A stretch of 64,000 bases of DNA, from the NCBI GenBank assembly GCA_037952775.1, contig JBANAY010000003.1, positions 9,114,001 to 9,178,000 on the forward strand. Reading direction: 5' to 3'. The translations under genes were made by a program, and so were the position numbers. Below the pieces are notes generated by a model. That model was not told where the DNA came from. It ran no database searches and saw only the letters and a list, made by a program, of their open reading frames with translations. Source of the DNA: Clonostachys chloroleuca. Its lineage: Eukaryota; Ascomycota; Sordariomycetes; Hypocreales; Bionectriaceae. Positions 22,766 through 32,623 of this stretch are shown in pieces (within the stretch, counting starts at the first letter, position 1; the number at the start of each line of letters is the position of its first letter).

Positions 22766-23530
22766 ATGACAAATATTTTTACAGTGTTAATGCCAACAAT
22801 AAATTTGGATGCTCCTTTACCTTGAGGTATTTATTTCCAAGATAGTGCAACACCTCAAATGGAAGGTTTAATAGAACTTCACGATAATATTATGTTTTAT
22901 TTAGTTTTAATATTATTTGCTGTAAGTTGAATATTATTTTCTATAATTAAAAATTTTGTAAGTACTAAAGCACCAATATCTCATAAATATTTAAATCACG
23001 GTACATTAATAGAATTAATATGAACTATAACACCGGCTGTAATATTAATATTAATAGCTTTCCCTTCATTTAAATTATTATATTTAATGGACGAAGTTAA
23101 TGACCCTTCTATGACAATAGTAGCAGAAGGTCACCAATGATATTGAAGTTACCAATACCCTGACTTTATAAATTCTGACGAAGAATTCATAGAATTCGAT
23201 TCTTATATTATACCAGAATCTGATTTAGAAGAAGGTGCATTAAGAATGTTAGAAGTTGATAATAGAGTAATAGTACCTGAATTAACTCACATTAGATTTG
23301 TTATAACATCAGGTGACGTTATTCACGCTTTTGCTGTTCCTTCTTTAGGAATTAAATGTGATGCTTATCCTGGTAGATTAAATCAAGTATCTATCTTTAT
23401 AAATAGAGAAGGAGTATTCTACGGACAATGTTCTGAAATTTGTGGAATATTACATAGTTCTATGCCTATTGTAATAGAATCTGTAAATATTGATAAATTT
23501 GTTCAATGATTAATGACTGAAAGTGAATAA
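22766..23530 (+). CDS. cox2: Cytochrome c oxidase subunit 2
   Basis: 254 residues, from an ATG after an A run to TAA. COX2 carries the CuA centre that takes electrons from cytochrome c. Seen: two N-terminal membrane helices, the aromatic segment EGHQWYWSY (with TGA Trp codons), and the CuA ligand motif with Cys-x3-Cys (CSEICG) and following His near the C-terminus, plus His in [12 protein letters not shown]. Length is typical for fungi. It lies between nad4 and atp8; in many Pezizomycotina cox2 follows atp9, so its position here is a rearrangement (family knowledge). Confidence 0.97.
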
Positions 23531-23716
23531 TTTAGAGCTTTAGCTTTATTTCATAATAGCTAATGCAGCCACTCAATAGTTCTAGGTAATATTTACTTAA
23601 GACTAGCTTTAGTACTATGCTATAACTAGAATTCTTTAATTAAATTATTCCCGTTATCACTATAAGTGTAACAACGAGGAATTCGTTTAAAAAACAATAG
23701 TAATTTACTTTTAAAA
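23531..23716. other. cox2-atp8 spacer with dispersed mitochondrial repeat
   Basis: No gene. It contains GCTTTATTTCATAATAGC at 23542-23559, a member of the dispersed TTTCATA family that recurs in most spacers of this mtDNA. Confidence 0.5.
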
Positions 23717-23863
23717 ATGCCACAATTAGCTCCTTTTTATTATATGAATGAAATCGTATTTTCTTTTGGTTTAATCGTATTTATATTATATATTTTATCT
23801 AAATATATATTACCAAGAATTGTAAGATTATTTGTATCTCGTATATACATAAATAAAATATAA
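23717..23863 (+). CDS. atp8: ATP synthase F0 subunit 8
   Basis: 48 residues beginning MPQLAPFYYMNE, the conserved fungal ATP8 start, with a single membrane helix (about residues 12-32) and a basic C-terminus. It is a stator subunit of F1F0-ATP synthase in the inner membrane. Full normal length; adjacent to atp6 as in most fungal mtDNAs. Confidence 0.97.
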   Translation: MPQLAPFYYMNEIVFSFGLIVFILYILSKYILPRIVRLFVSRIYINKI

Positions 23864-24111
23864 TTTTTTATGTGAACAAGTATTCACAGTAAATAAAATA
23901 AGATCTTAATTTAGTTGTTATACAATAAAGCTATATTACGAGCGTGTGTGTGTGGATGAAACCATATACAGCCACCCGGTTTTATACGTTAGTAATTTAA
24001 TTGATTAGCATTGTATAATTATGATTTTATGGCTAGTGTTAAAACTCATGAATCTTAATTCTTAAGATACAGATATTTCAATATCCAATATATAGCATTA
24101 TTAATATTTAT

Positions 24112-24927
24112 ATGCTTAATAATAATTTATTTTCTACTTACTTCGTTAGTAGCACTAACGATATGGCTACAGAAATAATTAGTCCTTTAGACCAATTTGA
24201 AATCAGAGATATTTTAAATTTAGAAGTTTTGGGAGGTAATTTCCATTTTTCTATAACAAATATTGCATTTTATTTAATAACAGGTACTGTTATTATCTTA
24301 GTATCAGGTTTACTTGCAACAAATTATAACAAATTAGTAAGTAATAACTGATCTATAGCTCAAGAATCTTTATATGTTACAATACATAACATTGTTACAA
24401 ACCAAATAAACCCTAAAAACGGTCAAGTATATTTCCCATTCATGTATACTTTATTTATTTTTATCTTAATAAATAATTTAATAGGAATGGTTCCATATAG
24501 CTTTGCTTCAACAGGGCATTTTGCTTTAACTTTTGCTCTTAGTTTCACAATAGTATTAGGTGCTACTATATTAGGATTCCAAAAACATGGTTTAAAATTC
24601 TTTTCTTTATTAGTACCAGCAGGTTGTCCTTTACCTCTTTTACCTTTATTAGTTATAATTGAATTTATTTCATATTTAGCTAGAAATGTATCATTAGGTC
24701 TTAGATTAGCTGCAAATATTACAGCTGGGCATATGTTATTAAGTATATTAAGTGGTTTTGTATATAATATAATGAATTCAGGATTTATATTCTTTATTTT
24801 AGGTTTAATACCTTTATTATTTATAATAGCTTTCTCTGGTTTAGAATTAGCTATAGCATTTATTCAAGCTCAAGTGTTTGTAGTGTTAGCTTCATCTTAT
24901 ATTAAAGATGGATTAGATTTACACTAA
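24112..24927 (+). CDS. atp6: ATP synthase F0 subunit 6
   Basis: 271 residues reading TGA as Trp. ATP6 forms the proton half-channels against the c-ring. Seen: an N-terminal segment of about 25 residues before the conserved SPLDQFEI start of the mature protein, several hydrophobic helices, the essential Arg in SLGLRLAANITAGH, and the conserved C-terminal AFIQAQVFVVLASSYIKDGLDLH. The N-terminal segment is probably cleaved, as known in yeast. The spacer upstream (23864-24111) has no other gene. Confidence 0.97.
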
Positions 24928-25284
24928 AATGTAGAATGGTATGCTGGCAGCACGATTTTATAGTGTGTAAGATTAGTTTATAATCATAGAATAATGGAAA
25001 TAAGAGGAAAATTATAATAATGATAAATTTATCCTTTTGTAGCGCTGCGTTATAGTTAACAAAGTTAAAGCTATGTATAACTTAAGGAACACTAGAATGT
25101 CTAATATATATATAGAAATTAAAACAAAATAGTTCAATATTTAAAATAAATAGTTCGAGCTACGAGGTTATTGAAGAAAAATAGTTATAAAGTCAGTGAA
25201 ACAGTATATAGTTTAAATTTCTTTATTCAAATAATAAGATATTAGGTATGTTAGTGATATATATCAATATCATAAAAAAAAATA
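24928..25284. other. atp6-rns spacer
   Basis: AT-rich, 357 bases. I see no ORF, tRNA or clear hairpin family member; it probably carries the rns 5' processing region. Confidence 0.4.
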
Positions 25285-26771
25285 GTATAACTAAGTTGAG
25301 TTTGGTGATGGCTCTGATTGAATGCTGTCCAAGTGCTTTGACACATGCTAATCGAACGTTTTAATTAATTTTCTAATTAAAAAGTGGTGTACAGGTGAGT
25401 ATATGAATATTTTTGCCGACCTCGAAGAGAAGGTAAATCCTTCATAATATAAAAAGACAAGAGAAGAAGGGACTTATGCTTCTTTCTTTGTGGTCGCTTT
25501 GAGAGGATGATAAATATTTTCGGGACAGGTAGTAGTTTAAGGTGATGACTTAACTAGCTTAAAACTCTCGTAGTCGAAACTGAAAGGTTGATCGACCACA
25601 TTGGGTCTGAAAAAACCCCAATGCATATTAGTACAGCAGTGAGGAATTTTGGTCAATGGCCTAACGGCTGAACTGGTAACTTGGAAAAGTGATAAGTCCA
25701 AAATAGGATTAAATTTAAGAATGAAGCTTTGTTTATATATTGATGGGTGCTTCGCACAAATAAATGACAATATATATATTTTGTCTTGACCAATTACGTG
25801 CCAGCAGTCGCGGTAATACGTAAGAGACTAGTGTTATTCATCATAATTAGGTTTAAAGGGTACCTAGACGGTCAAAATAGCATGTTAAATGTAAATGTAA
25901 CTACTTGACTAGAGTTTTATGGAAGAGGGCAGAACTTGCGGAGGAGAGATAAAATTTCGTAATACCAAAAGGACTGGTAAAGGTGAAGACAGCCCTTTAT
26001 TTAAAAACTGACGTTGAGGGACGAAGGCATAGGTAAAAAAAAAGGATTAGATACCCCAGTAGTCTTTGCAGTAAATTATGAATGCCATAGGTTAGATTAA
26101 TTTTTAGTCTATAAATGAAAGTGTAAGCATTCCACCTCAAGAGTAATGTGGCAACGCAGGAACTGAAATCACTAGACCGTTTCTGACACCAGTAGTGAAG
26201 TATGTTGTTTAATTCGATAATCCACGAAAAACCTTACCGCAGTTTGTATATTTACAAGAGTTGCACGGCTGTTTCCAGTTAATGTTGTGAAACTGTGGTT
26301 TCCACGGAACTAACGCAATCCCTGGCTTTATTTTTTAGATATACGATAAAGTATTTATTTCCATATATTAGGAACGAAAAAGGGGACAAAGACAAGTCAT
26401 CATGGCCTTAATACTGCGGGCTATAGACGTGCCACATTTTCCTAGACAAAGAGATGCAAAAATGTGAATTTGAGCTAATCTCAAAAAATAGGATATAATT
26501 TTATAAGGATTGTAGTCTGAAACTCGACTATATGAATAAGTAATTACTAGTAATCGTGAATCACCATGTCACGGTGAATATTATTTGGATTGGTACTAAC
26601 CACTCGTCACATGCTGAAAGGGGCATGCGCAATAAGTTTGCTTTTTCAATGATAAGCACTTAAATAAACAGATTTATTCTTATATTGGAAATCTTCGTAT
26701 GCGTGGCTTTAATTAGTGTTAAGTCGAAATACGGTTCGTGTAGTGGAAGTTGCACGGGATTTATTAACTTT
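25285..26771 (+). rRNA. rns: Small subunit mitochondrial rRNA
   Basis: Recognised by conserved cores: the 5' GAGTTTGGTGATGGCTCTGA (25299-25318), the 530 loop GTGCCAGCAGTCGCGGTAAT (25799-25818), ATTAGATACCCC (26045-26056), the decoding region with TCGTGAATCACCATGTCACG near 26556, and the 3' GGAAGTTGCACGGGA near 26746. No intron is evident and its length of about 1.5 kb is typical. Ends are estimates from conserved sequence. It sits between atp6 and trnY. Confidence 0.92.
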
Positions 26772-26810
26772 AACTATATAAAAAATCAATTATATAAGAT
26801 ATATAATTAA

Positions 26811-26893
26811 AGGAGGCTTCCTTTATTGGTAAGAAGGGTTGAGCTGTAAACTCAATAGCTATTGCTTTTAAGAGTTCGAATCTCTTGTCTCCT
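26811..26893 (+). tRNA. trnY: tRNA-Tyr (GUA)
   Basis: Class II tRNA. AGGAGGC pairs with GTCTCCT, anticodon stem TTGAG/CTCAA encloses CTGTAAA (anticodon GTA), there is a long variable arm, and the T loop is TTCGAAT. Confidence 0.93.
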
Positions 26894-27132
26894 ATTAGCA
26901 TTATATTGTTGCTGTCATACTACGGCTGCTGTATTTCTTTCATAGAAGCAGCCGTGTGTATAGGTTGGCTGGCTACGATTTCTTTATCAAAGATAAAGAA
27001 ATTAAAAACAGTAGCAGTAAAACCACCACCACATTCGTATGGGCACTTTTAGTAGCTGCGCAGATAAAGCTATGTATTTATTTACTACGCTATTAGAAAT
27101 AATACATACTAGCACAAAATTGTGTTAGCTAA
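26894..27132. repeat. trnY-trnD spacer with a long direct repeat that forms a hairpin
   Basis: No gene. A 33-base block at 26977-27009 recurs exactly at 27591-27623 on the other side of trnD. Inside it TTTCTTTATC and GATAAAGAAA form a perfect 10-bp hairpin with a 3-base loop. Confidence 0.7.
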
Positions 27133-27206
27133 GAATTAGTAACTTAATTAGGTAAAGGATTTCCTTGTCACGGAAATAGATGTCGGTTCGATCCTGATCT
27201 AATTCG
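27133..27206 (+). tRNA. trnD: tRNA-Asp (GUC)
   Basis: GAATTAG pairs with CTAATTC, anticodon loop TTGTCAC (anticodon GTC), T loop TTCGATC. Its 3' part is duplicated in a tRNA-like sequence at 31361-31428. Confidence 0.93.
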
Positions 27207-27624
27207 TGTAAGGTTAGCTTTAGCACTGTTAACATAAAACGACTGCTAAAGGTTATAATTTTATAGTTTTATTGCTATAGTACTATTATTACGTTGCTAT
27301 GTATAGATTACGCTAGCTAATAAGTATTAATTATGAGCTTGTTAACATAGTTCCTTAAGGCTAGTATAATTTATGCATAAAGCTAGGGAAAACGAGGGGC
27401 TCGGCCTGAAATTCTCTATACTATGAACTAAGCACTATGAAATTACGCATGCGGCTACTATGAAATAAGCACGTATTCTTCGTTTATTAATTCTTTCTAT
27501 GAATTAAGGAAGGGTACATACTTCTGGTGAAGCACAGCTTTATATATTAGCGTGATATATATCACGCTGTAACACTGCGTTACGCGCTTAGATTTCTTTA
27601 TCAAAGATAAAGAAATTAAAAACG
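27207..27624. repeat. Spacer at the left border of the accessory cluster
   Basis: No gene. It holds several copies of the dispersed CTATGAAAT/ATTTCATAG motif (27421-27475), the perfect 18-base palindrome GCGTGATATATATCACGC (27550-27567), a GTAAC/GTTAC hairpin just after it, and the second copy of the 33-base hairpin repeat (27591-27623). Confidence 0.6.
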
Positions 27625-27680
27625 GAGGGAAAGTACTTCCATTGGTAGGGTACTTAACCGTAAAATATAATTATTGCCGG
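27625..27680 (+). pseudogene. Partial trnS-like sequence
   Basis: GAGGGAAAGTACTTCCATTG and the following bases resemble the acceptor and D-arm half of trnS(GCU) at 32515, but there is no anticodon arm of normal shape and no T arm. It runs directly into the hairpin before ORF A. Likely a broken duplicate. Confidence 0.4.
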
Positions 27681-27686
27681 TATAAG

Positions 27687-27707
27687 AGGAAATAATGTTC
27701 CTTTTTT
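27687..27707 (+). promoter_or_regulatory. ORF hairpin 1 (before ORF A)
   Basis: AGGAA/TTCCT stem, loop ATAATG, then a T run. First of eight hairpins of the same design in this cluster. It lies 24 bases upstream of the ATG at 27726, the spacing seen for the others. Confidence 0.6.
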
Positions 27708-27725
27708 AATATTATGTTTATTAAA

Positions 27726-28148
27726 ATGATTAATTATAAATTACTTTTATATGGAGTAATATTACTCCTAAATTTATATAATATGGAAATATTTATAAAT
27801 GATTTAATAACTGCACAAGCAAACTTTTCATTTAATATTTTTGATGGAAATAGTGAAGTAAATCTAGATGAGGTTATTGTACAAAGAGGTCCTTTTGGAG
27901 AAGAAGAATTACCTTCACCACCTATAGTTCCTTTAAGTAAATATAAGAAATTATCGAGAAGATCTTTGTCTAGAGTCAAAATGCAATTAAATGAAGAAAT
28001 TCATAGTTTTAAATATAAATTTAAACAAAATGTAAAATCTATAAAAAATAATCGATCTCAATTTATAAATATAAAAATTGATGAGGCTAAAGCCTCAGAC
28101 TCCAAATTATCTTTTTGAAAATTTTATAATAAAATGAAAAGAAGATAA
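27726..28148 (+). CDS. ORF A: hypothetical protein with N-terminal membrane anchor
   Basis: 140 residues in mitochondrial code (one internal TGA Trp at 28116). I chose the ATG at 27726 over the in-frame one at 27714 because it restores the usual distance from the upstream hairpin; the longer form adds four residues. It has a hydrophobic segment near residues 3-25, an acidic Pro-containing middle (GPFGEEELPSPP) and a very basic Lys-rich C-terminal half. I do not recognise a family. It is the first ORF of the accessory cluster. Confidence 0.55.
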
Positions 28149-28153
28149 TAATT

Positions 28154-28176
28154 AGAAATTTTTGTTTCTTTTTTTT
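28154..28176 (+). promoter_or_regulatory. ORF hairpin 2 (before ORF B)
   Basis: AGAAA/TTTCT stem, loop TTTTTG, then T8. It lies 24 bases before the ATG at 28194. Confidence 0.6.
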
Positions 28177-28193
28177 ACTTAAACAATACACAA

Positions 28194-29716
28194 ATGAAAA
28201 ATTTAATCAAATTAATAAAAACTTTTTTTAACAAACTATTTACTCCAATAAATCTGAGTAAAATTATAGTAATTTTCTTTATTGGTCTTATTTCTAGATT
28301 TTTAGTTAATGACTATTTTGATATTAATGTATTTAAAGATTATCTAACTACAATATCTTTAATATATTATTCTACATTTACTTGTTTTATTGTATTTATT
28401 CATGAATTATTTTCGTATTTTAATATCATTATTATACCTAATTTCATATTAGAAGCATTTTCATGATTAAATAATTTATTCAAGGAATTATTAATATGAA
28501 TAATGTCAAAAATTATAGATAAAAAAACATATGTATCAAATATGTTTTCAAGTTCTCGAAATAGACATAGTAGCCATAGCCATAAGCATTCTAGCTCAAA
28601 TCATGAATCTTCTAGTTCTCGACATAAATCTTCAAGACATAAATCTAGTAGTTCACACCATAAATCTTCGAGTTCTAAGCATAGTCACAAATCTTCAAAC
28701 TCCGGAGAGAAATCATCTAGAGATAAAGATTCAAGTCTATCAACTTATTACGATGTAAGCTCTAATGGTGGATATGCAGAAAGTAGTAGGAATACATATT
28801 CCTACTCTAGTGTGAGATATAGTGATTATAGCAACATAAATTATTCATCTTGAGGGAATGATATTTCTAATCTTGGGTATTCTTCATCGAATTATCAAAA
28901 CTCATTACCAAATTCAGAGGTTTCTACTCTTAGAGGTTCGGTGCCTTCTACTCCTAGATTTTTTCGTGTAGAAACTATTGAAAATAATGGTGTATTGAGG
29001 CCTTTATATACTCCAGTTAATGCTATAGTATCCGCCGAGTACAGAATGAAAATTTTAATCAGTCGTATTCTCCTATTTATGGAACAGATAACGGAACTAC
29101 TTCGCAAGAAAGTATATTCACAAATGATACAAATCATGGGACTATCGGAGGGCAAAATAGAACTTATTCTATAGCAGAAACTAATTGAGCTTTAGCTAGA
29201 AATGATATATTTCGTAATATGGGTTATGATCCGACTATGGGTCATATGAATAAAAAAGAATTAATGTCAAGAAATTTTGATGCTATTGTACAGCCATCTA
29301 GTTTTACAGAAGTAAATGTACCCAATACTAAGGACTTTTCTTTAGGAATAAAATATTATTATAGCAATAAAGTTCATAATATAAGTTCTTTATATATAAA
29401 ATATCATGATTTAACTAAACGTAAATTTTTCTGAAATATATGAGAAAAAGGTCGTAGTAACTATAAAGATTATGCTGATTTTAAAGAACATTTTAACCCC
29501 AACACTCCTATATTTAGTGAAATAGCTAAAGAAACTAAAAAAGATTTAAGAAAAGAAATTAGTGATTTATTATCGGCTAATCCTTTCCAAACTAAAGGAA
29601 TATCTTTAAAAGATATAAAAAATATAACTACAACTATAAGTCAAAATGATTTAAATATTGTAGCTGCTAGAAGAAATGGCGGCATTACAATATCTAAGTC
29701 AAGAAAATATAAATAG
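28194..29716 (+). CDS. ORF B: membrane protein with Ser/His-rich tract, one frameshift
   Basis: The first frame encodes 326 residues (28194-29174); the coding character then continues in the next frame to TAG at 29714, for about 507 residues in all. TGA is Trp at several sites. In order: an N-terminal basic stretch, a membrane segment with the family pattern FIGLISRFLVNDY, a second hydrophobic segment (about 60-90), then about 60 residues made almost only of Ser, His, Lys and Arg (about 115-180), a Ser/Asn/Tyr-rich part, and a charged C-terminal domain. The switch of frame lies between about 28960 and 29170, possibly at the A4T4 run 29049-29056. Its N-terminus is related to ORF D and more weakly to ORF J. 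Function unknown; the His tract could bind metal (speculative). Confidence 0.6.
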
Positions 29717-29778
29717 AAATTATTTATACAATTCTTAAAAGGTAGTAACCGTTATACTTAGAAGTAAATTTCTACAAT

Positions 29779-29798
29779 AGAGAATGTTGTCTCTTTTT
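29779..29798 (+). promoter_or_regulatory. ORF hairpin 3 (before ORF D)
   Basis: AGAGA/TCTCT stem, loop ATGTTG, then T5. It lies 27 bases before the ATG at 29822. Confidence 0.6.
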
Positions 29799-29821
29799 AA
29801 TTTAATAAATAAAAAACAAAT

Positions 29822-30319
29822 ATGCAAAAAATTTTTGAGGCGCAAGCTCTACATTTTTATAAAAATAAGTGAATTTATAGTATTTTATTAAAAATAATAG
29901 CTATTTTTATTACTGGTTTATTTTTCAGGTTTATGTTTGATTATGCAGTAAATTTAAGCACTTTTAAGGTGTTTATCTCTTTTGTATCTAGTATACTTAT
30001 AGCAAAGGGCTCTTGATTAATTGAATTTTTATTTAATGATAGTAATTTTATTTTTAAAAATAACCCTAACAATATCATATTACGATTGAGCGAAAATGCT
30101 AGAAATCTATCTTTAAAGAATGAATGCAAATGTAAAATACATTGGCATACGATAGGGCAATTTAGCGGTAAGTATAAATCATATTATGAATTTAAGGATA
30201 AATGAAATATTGATGTTACATTAGTAGATTATTTTAAAGAAGAATATAAAGAAAAAAAAGATAAGATTATTCTTAATACAAAAACATTATATTGACTTAT
30301 TACACGAAGAAATTCTTAA
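29822..30319 (+). CDS. ORF D: small membrane protein related to ORF B
   Basis: 165 residues with TGA Trp codons. Two hydrophobic segments (about 18-38 and 46-66) are joined by RFMFDY; the pattern (I/L)xGLxxRFxxDYxxNxxxFK parallels the N-terminus of ORF B, so the two are probably paralogues. The C-terminal part is basic and has CKCKIHWH, a compact Cys/His cluster. The protein ends where B's Ser/His tract would begin. Unknown function; likely inner-membrane. Confidence 0.6.
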
Positions 30320-30344
30320 TTAATTAAGGTTGATTACAATAAAT

Positions 30345-30367
30345 AGAAGATTATGCTTCTTTTTTTA
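30345..30367 (+). promoter_or_regulatory. ORF hairpin 4 (before ORF E)
   Basis: AGAAG/CTTCT stem, loop ATTATG, then a T run. The in-frame ATG at 30353 lies within this hairpin, so the next ATG at 30386 is taken as the ORF E start. Confidence 0.6.
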
Positions 30368-30385
30368 ATAAACTATTATATAGAA

Positions 30386-30706
30386 ATGAAAAATAATATA
30401 AAATACATAAACGATTCTCATTTTATCTTTTATTTAAAGAATTTTAAAACATATGAGGAATTTAATTATGCACTATATGAATTAGCAAGTTTAAAAGCTT
30501 TGAACTTGTTCAAAAAAAACACAGAAACTGAATGTGTTACTTTAAATATAAAATTAAACGATGACAAATTAAACTGTATTAATTTAAGTATAGTTTTTAT
30601 ATATCCTTATATAGATAGAAATAATTATAAATTGGAAAATTTATATAAAAAGGAAAATATAAATAGTATAATAATAAAATTATATGAAATAAATAGTAAA
30701 TATTAA
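30386..30706 (+). CDS. ORF E: small hypothetical protein
   Basis: 106 residues from ATG 30386, 25 bases downstream of the hairpin stem. Rich in Asn, Lys, Ile and Tyr, no clear membrane segment, no TGA codon. No family recognised. The longer reading from 30353 would start inside the hairpin. Confidence 0.45.
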   Translation: MKNNIKYINDSHFIFYLKNFKTYEEFNYALYELASLKALNLFKKNTETECVTLNIKLNDDKLNCINLSIVFIYPYIDRNNYKLENLYKKENINSIIIKLYEINSKY

Positions 30707-30766
30707 AGATTTACTTATTTATCAAATGATAAAAGAACTAATAACTAAATTCTTTTTGTTTTACTT

Positions 30767-30786
30767 AGAAGATTATGCTTCTTTTT
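30767..30786 (+). promoter_or_regulatory. ORF hairpin 5 (before ORF F)
   Basis: AGAAG/CTTCT stem with loop ATTATG, identical to hairpin 4, then T4. It lies 37 bases before the ATG at 30820. Confidence 0.6.
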
Positions 30787-30819
30787 CTAGGCACGCACAA
30801 ATAAAAAATAAAAATAACT

Positions 30820-31326
30820 ATGACTAAATTACGTAACTTTTCAAATATAAAATATTATCTTGGAACAAACAAGATTTTATTAAATGTATTAGGGCTAATA
30901 TATATTATATGTGTATTGTTCCTTCTAATATCTGCTCTTTCTAGTTTTAATTTAATACATTTAAGTAGTGAAACACAAGAGATATTAGAGGCTATAAATT
31001 ATACGCAAGACGCATGTGAAAATAATAATATAAAAATTTCAGATAGTAAAGAAGAAATAAAGAATATATTCATTAAATTTCTAAATCTGTTTAATCATGA
31101 AAATAAATACTATGGTAATTTTCAATATGGAAAAGAATTAAATTCTTGAGTTATAACACAGAATATAAAACATCCTGTAGCTATAGATAAATCTGTACCT
31201 AATTATCATGATGAAATAACAATAATAATTAGATATGCTAAGCAATTAGAGACGCATTACAGTATATGTGATATATTAAAAGAATATGATGATATTTATA
31301 AAGAAATTCTATCAGTTTGAAATTAA
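30820..31326 (+). CDS. ORF F: hypothetical protein with one membrane segment
   Basis: 168 residues with two TGA Trp codons (31147 and 31318). A strong hydrophobic segment at about residues 21-48 follows a basic start; the remaining 120 residues are charged and probably face one side of the membrane. No family recognised. Confidence 0.5.
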
Positions 31327-31360
31327 TATTTAAACTTATTAATAATTACTAATGAAATAG

Positions 31361-31428
31361 TAATTAAGTATTAATTATAGGCATGTAGACTTTAAAAGTC
31401 TATATCAGTTCGAATCTGATTTAATTCG
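31361..31428 (+). pseudogene. tRNA-like sequence, partly derived from trnD
   Basis: Perfect anticodon stem TAGAC/GTCTA with loop TTTAAAA and perfect T arm ATCAG-TTCGAAT-CTGAT; the acceptor pairs at 6 of 7 positions (TAATTAA with TTAATTC). The 3' end, CTGAT then TAATTCGT, copies trnD. The formal anticodon is TAA, but the D arm is weak. Either a decayed duplicate or a recruited tRNA. Confidence 0.4.
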
Positions 31429-31462
31429 TATTTTAATAAGATAGAAAAATGTTAATGCTCTT

Positions 31463-31483
31463 AGAGAAAAATGTCTCTTTTTT
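31463..31483 (+). promoter_or_regulatory. ORF hairpin 6 (before ORF G)
   Basis: AGAGA/TCTCT stem, loop AAAATG, then T6. It lies 23 bases before the ATG at 31502. Confidence 0.6.
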
Positions 31484-31501
31484 AAATAAAACAATAAAAA
31501 T

Positions 31502-32426
31502 ATGATGATTATAGAAAATAAAAATAACAAATTTAATATCAATCCTAGTTGAATTACAGGTTTTGTAGACGCTGAGGGTTGTTTTTCAATTAAAGTATAT
31601 GAACGTAAATCATACAATGCAGGTTGAATAGTTTATCCTAGTTTTAGTATAAAATTACACAGAAGAGATGAACAACTATTGTTAAAAATAAAAGCTTTTT
31701 TCGATCAAGTTGGTACTATAACTGTAAAAGATAATTATGTATCTTATAATGTATATTCCATAGATGATATACTTAGAAAAATTATTCCTCATTTCAATAA
31801 ATATCCTTTACTGACTCAAAAATACGTAGATTTTTTTGTATTCAAACAAATAATAGAGATTATTGATAAAAAGGAACATTTAGATAAAGATGGTATCTTA
31901 AAAATTATTAGTTTAAAAAATTCATTAAATAAGGGACTCCCTGATAAAATTAAAAATACATTTCCAAATCTAATTAAAGTTGAACGATTTGTACATTCTT
32001 CTGCGGGTATTAATTCCCATTGGTTTGCAGGCTTTTTCAGGCGAAGGTTGTTTCTATATAGACATATCTAAATCTAAATGTACTAAATCAGGATACTCAG
32101 TAAGCTTAAAAATAACTTTGGATCAGCATATAAGAGATGAATTTCTTATTAAAAACTTTATAGAATTCTTGAGCTGCGGACAAACTTTTATATCTTCAAG
32201 AAGAAATATAATAAATTATAAGGTATCGAAATTTGAAGATATAAACATGAAAATAATACCTTTTTTTAAAAAATATCCCATTGAAGGCGTAAAAGCTTTA
32301 GATTTTGAAAATTTTTGTGAAGCTGCAAAGCTGATTTATCTTAAATTGCATCTTACAGATAAAGGATTAGATAAAATAAGAAATCTAAAAATTAGAAGAA
32401 ATATAAATAATAAAAAAATTAATTAA
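31502..32426 (+). pseudogene. ORF G: free-standing LAGLIDADG homing endonuclease, one-base frameshift
   Basis: The first frame (31502-32071) encodes 189 residues with LAGLIDADG motif 1 as ITGFVDAEGCFSI. Motif 2 starts as WFAGF and then goes off frame at a run of five T (32033-32037); the other frame continues it as SGEGCFYIDI and runs to TAA at 32426. One surplus T explains everything. The total of about 307 residues is normal for a two-motif enzyme. These proteins cut a long DNA site and spread their own gene, usually from inside an intron. This one is outside any intron, between tRNA genes, with the cluster's hairpin upstream. Whether the frameshift is real is open, because cox3 nearby also has one. 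Confidence 0.85.
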
Positions 32427-32514
32427 ATAAATTAAAGAAAGAGCAATCGAACTTGGAGCTGTGCTTTAGCTGCGCATAATATGTGCTAGTGAAGCACTAT
32501 TAAATACTACTAAA

Positions 32515-32595
32515 GGAAAAGTATCCACTGGTAAGGTAAAGTATTTGCTCTATACTGTGCGTATGCACCTAGGTGTTCGATTCACCTCTTTTCTG
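32515..32595 (+). tRNA. trnS1: tRNA-Ser (GCU)
   Basis: GGAAAAG pairs with CTTTTCT, anticodon stem AGTAT/ATACT with loop TTGCTCT (anticodon GCT), variable arm GTGCGTATGCAC, T loop TTCGATT. This looks like the functional trnS(AGY) expected between trnD and trnN. Confidence 0.88.
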
Positions 32596-32623
32596 TTTAT
32601 TAAGACTTATAAATATAATTTAA

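Noticed and set aside
25537..25770. 77-codon minus-strand open frame
   Set aside because: Inside rns.
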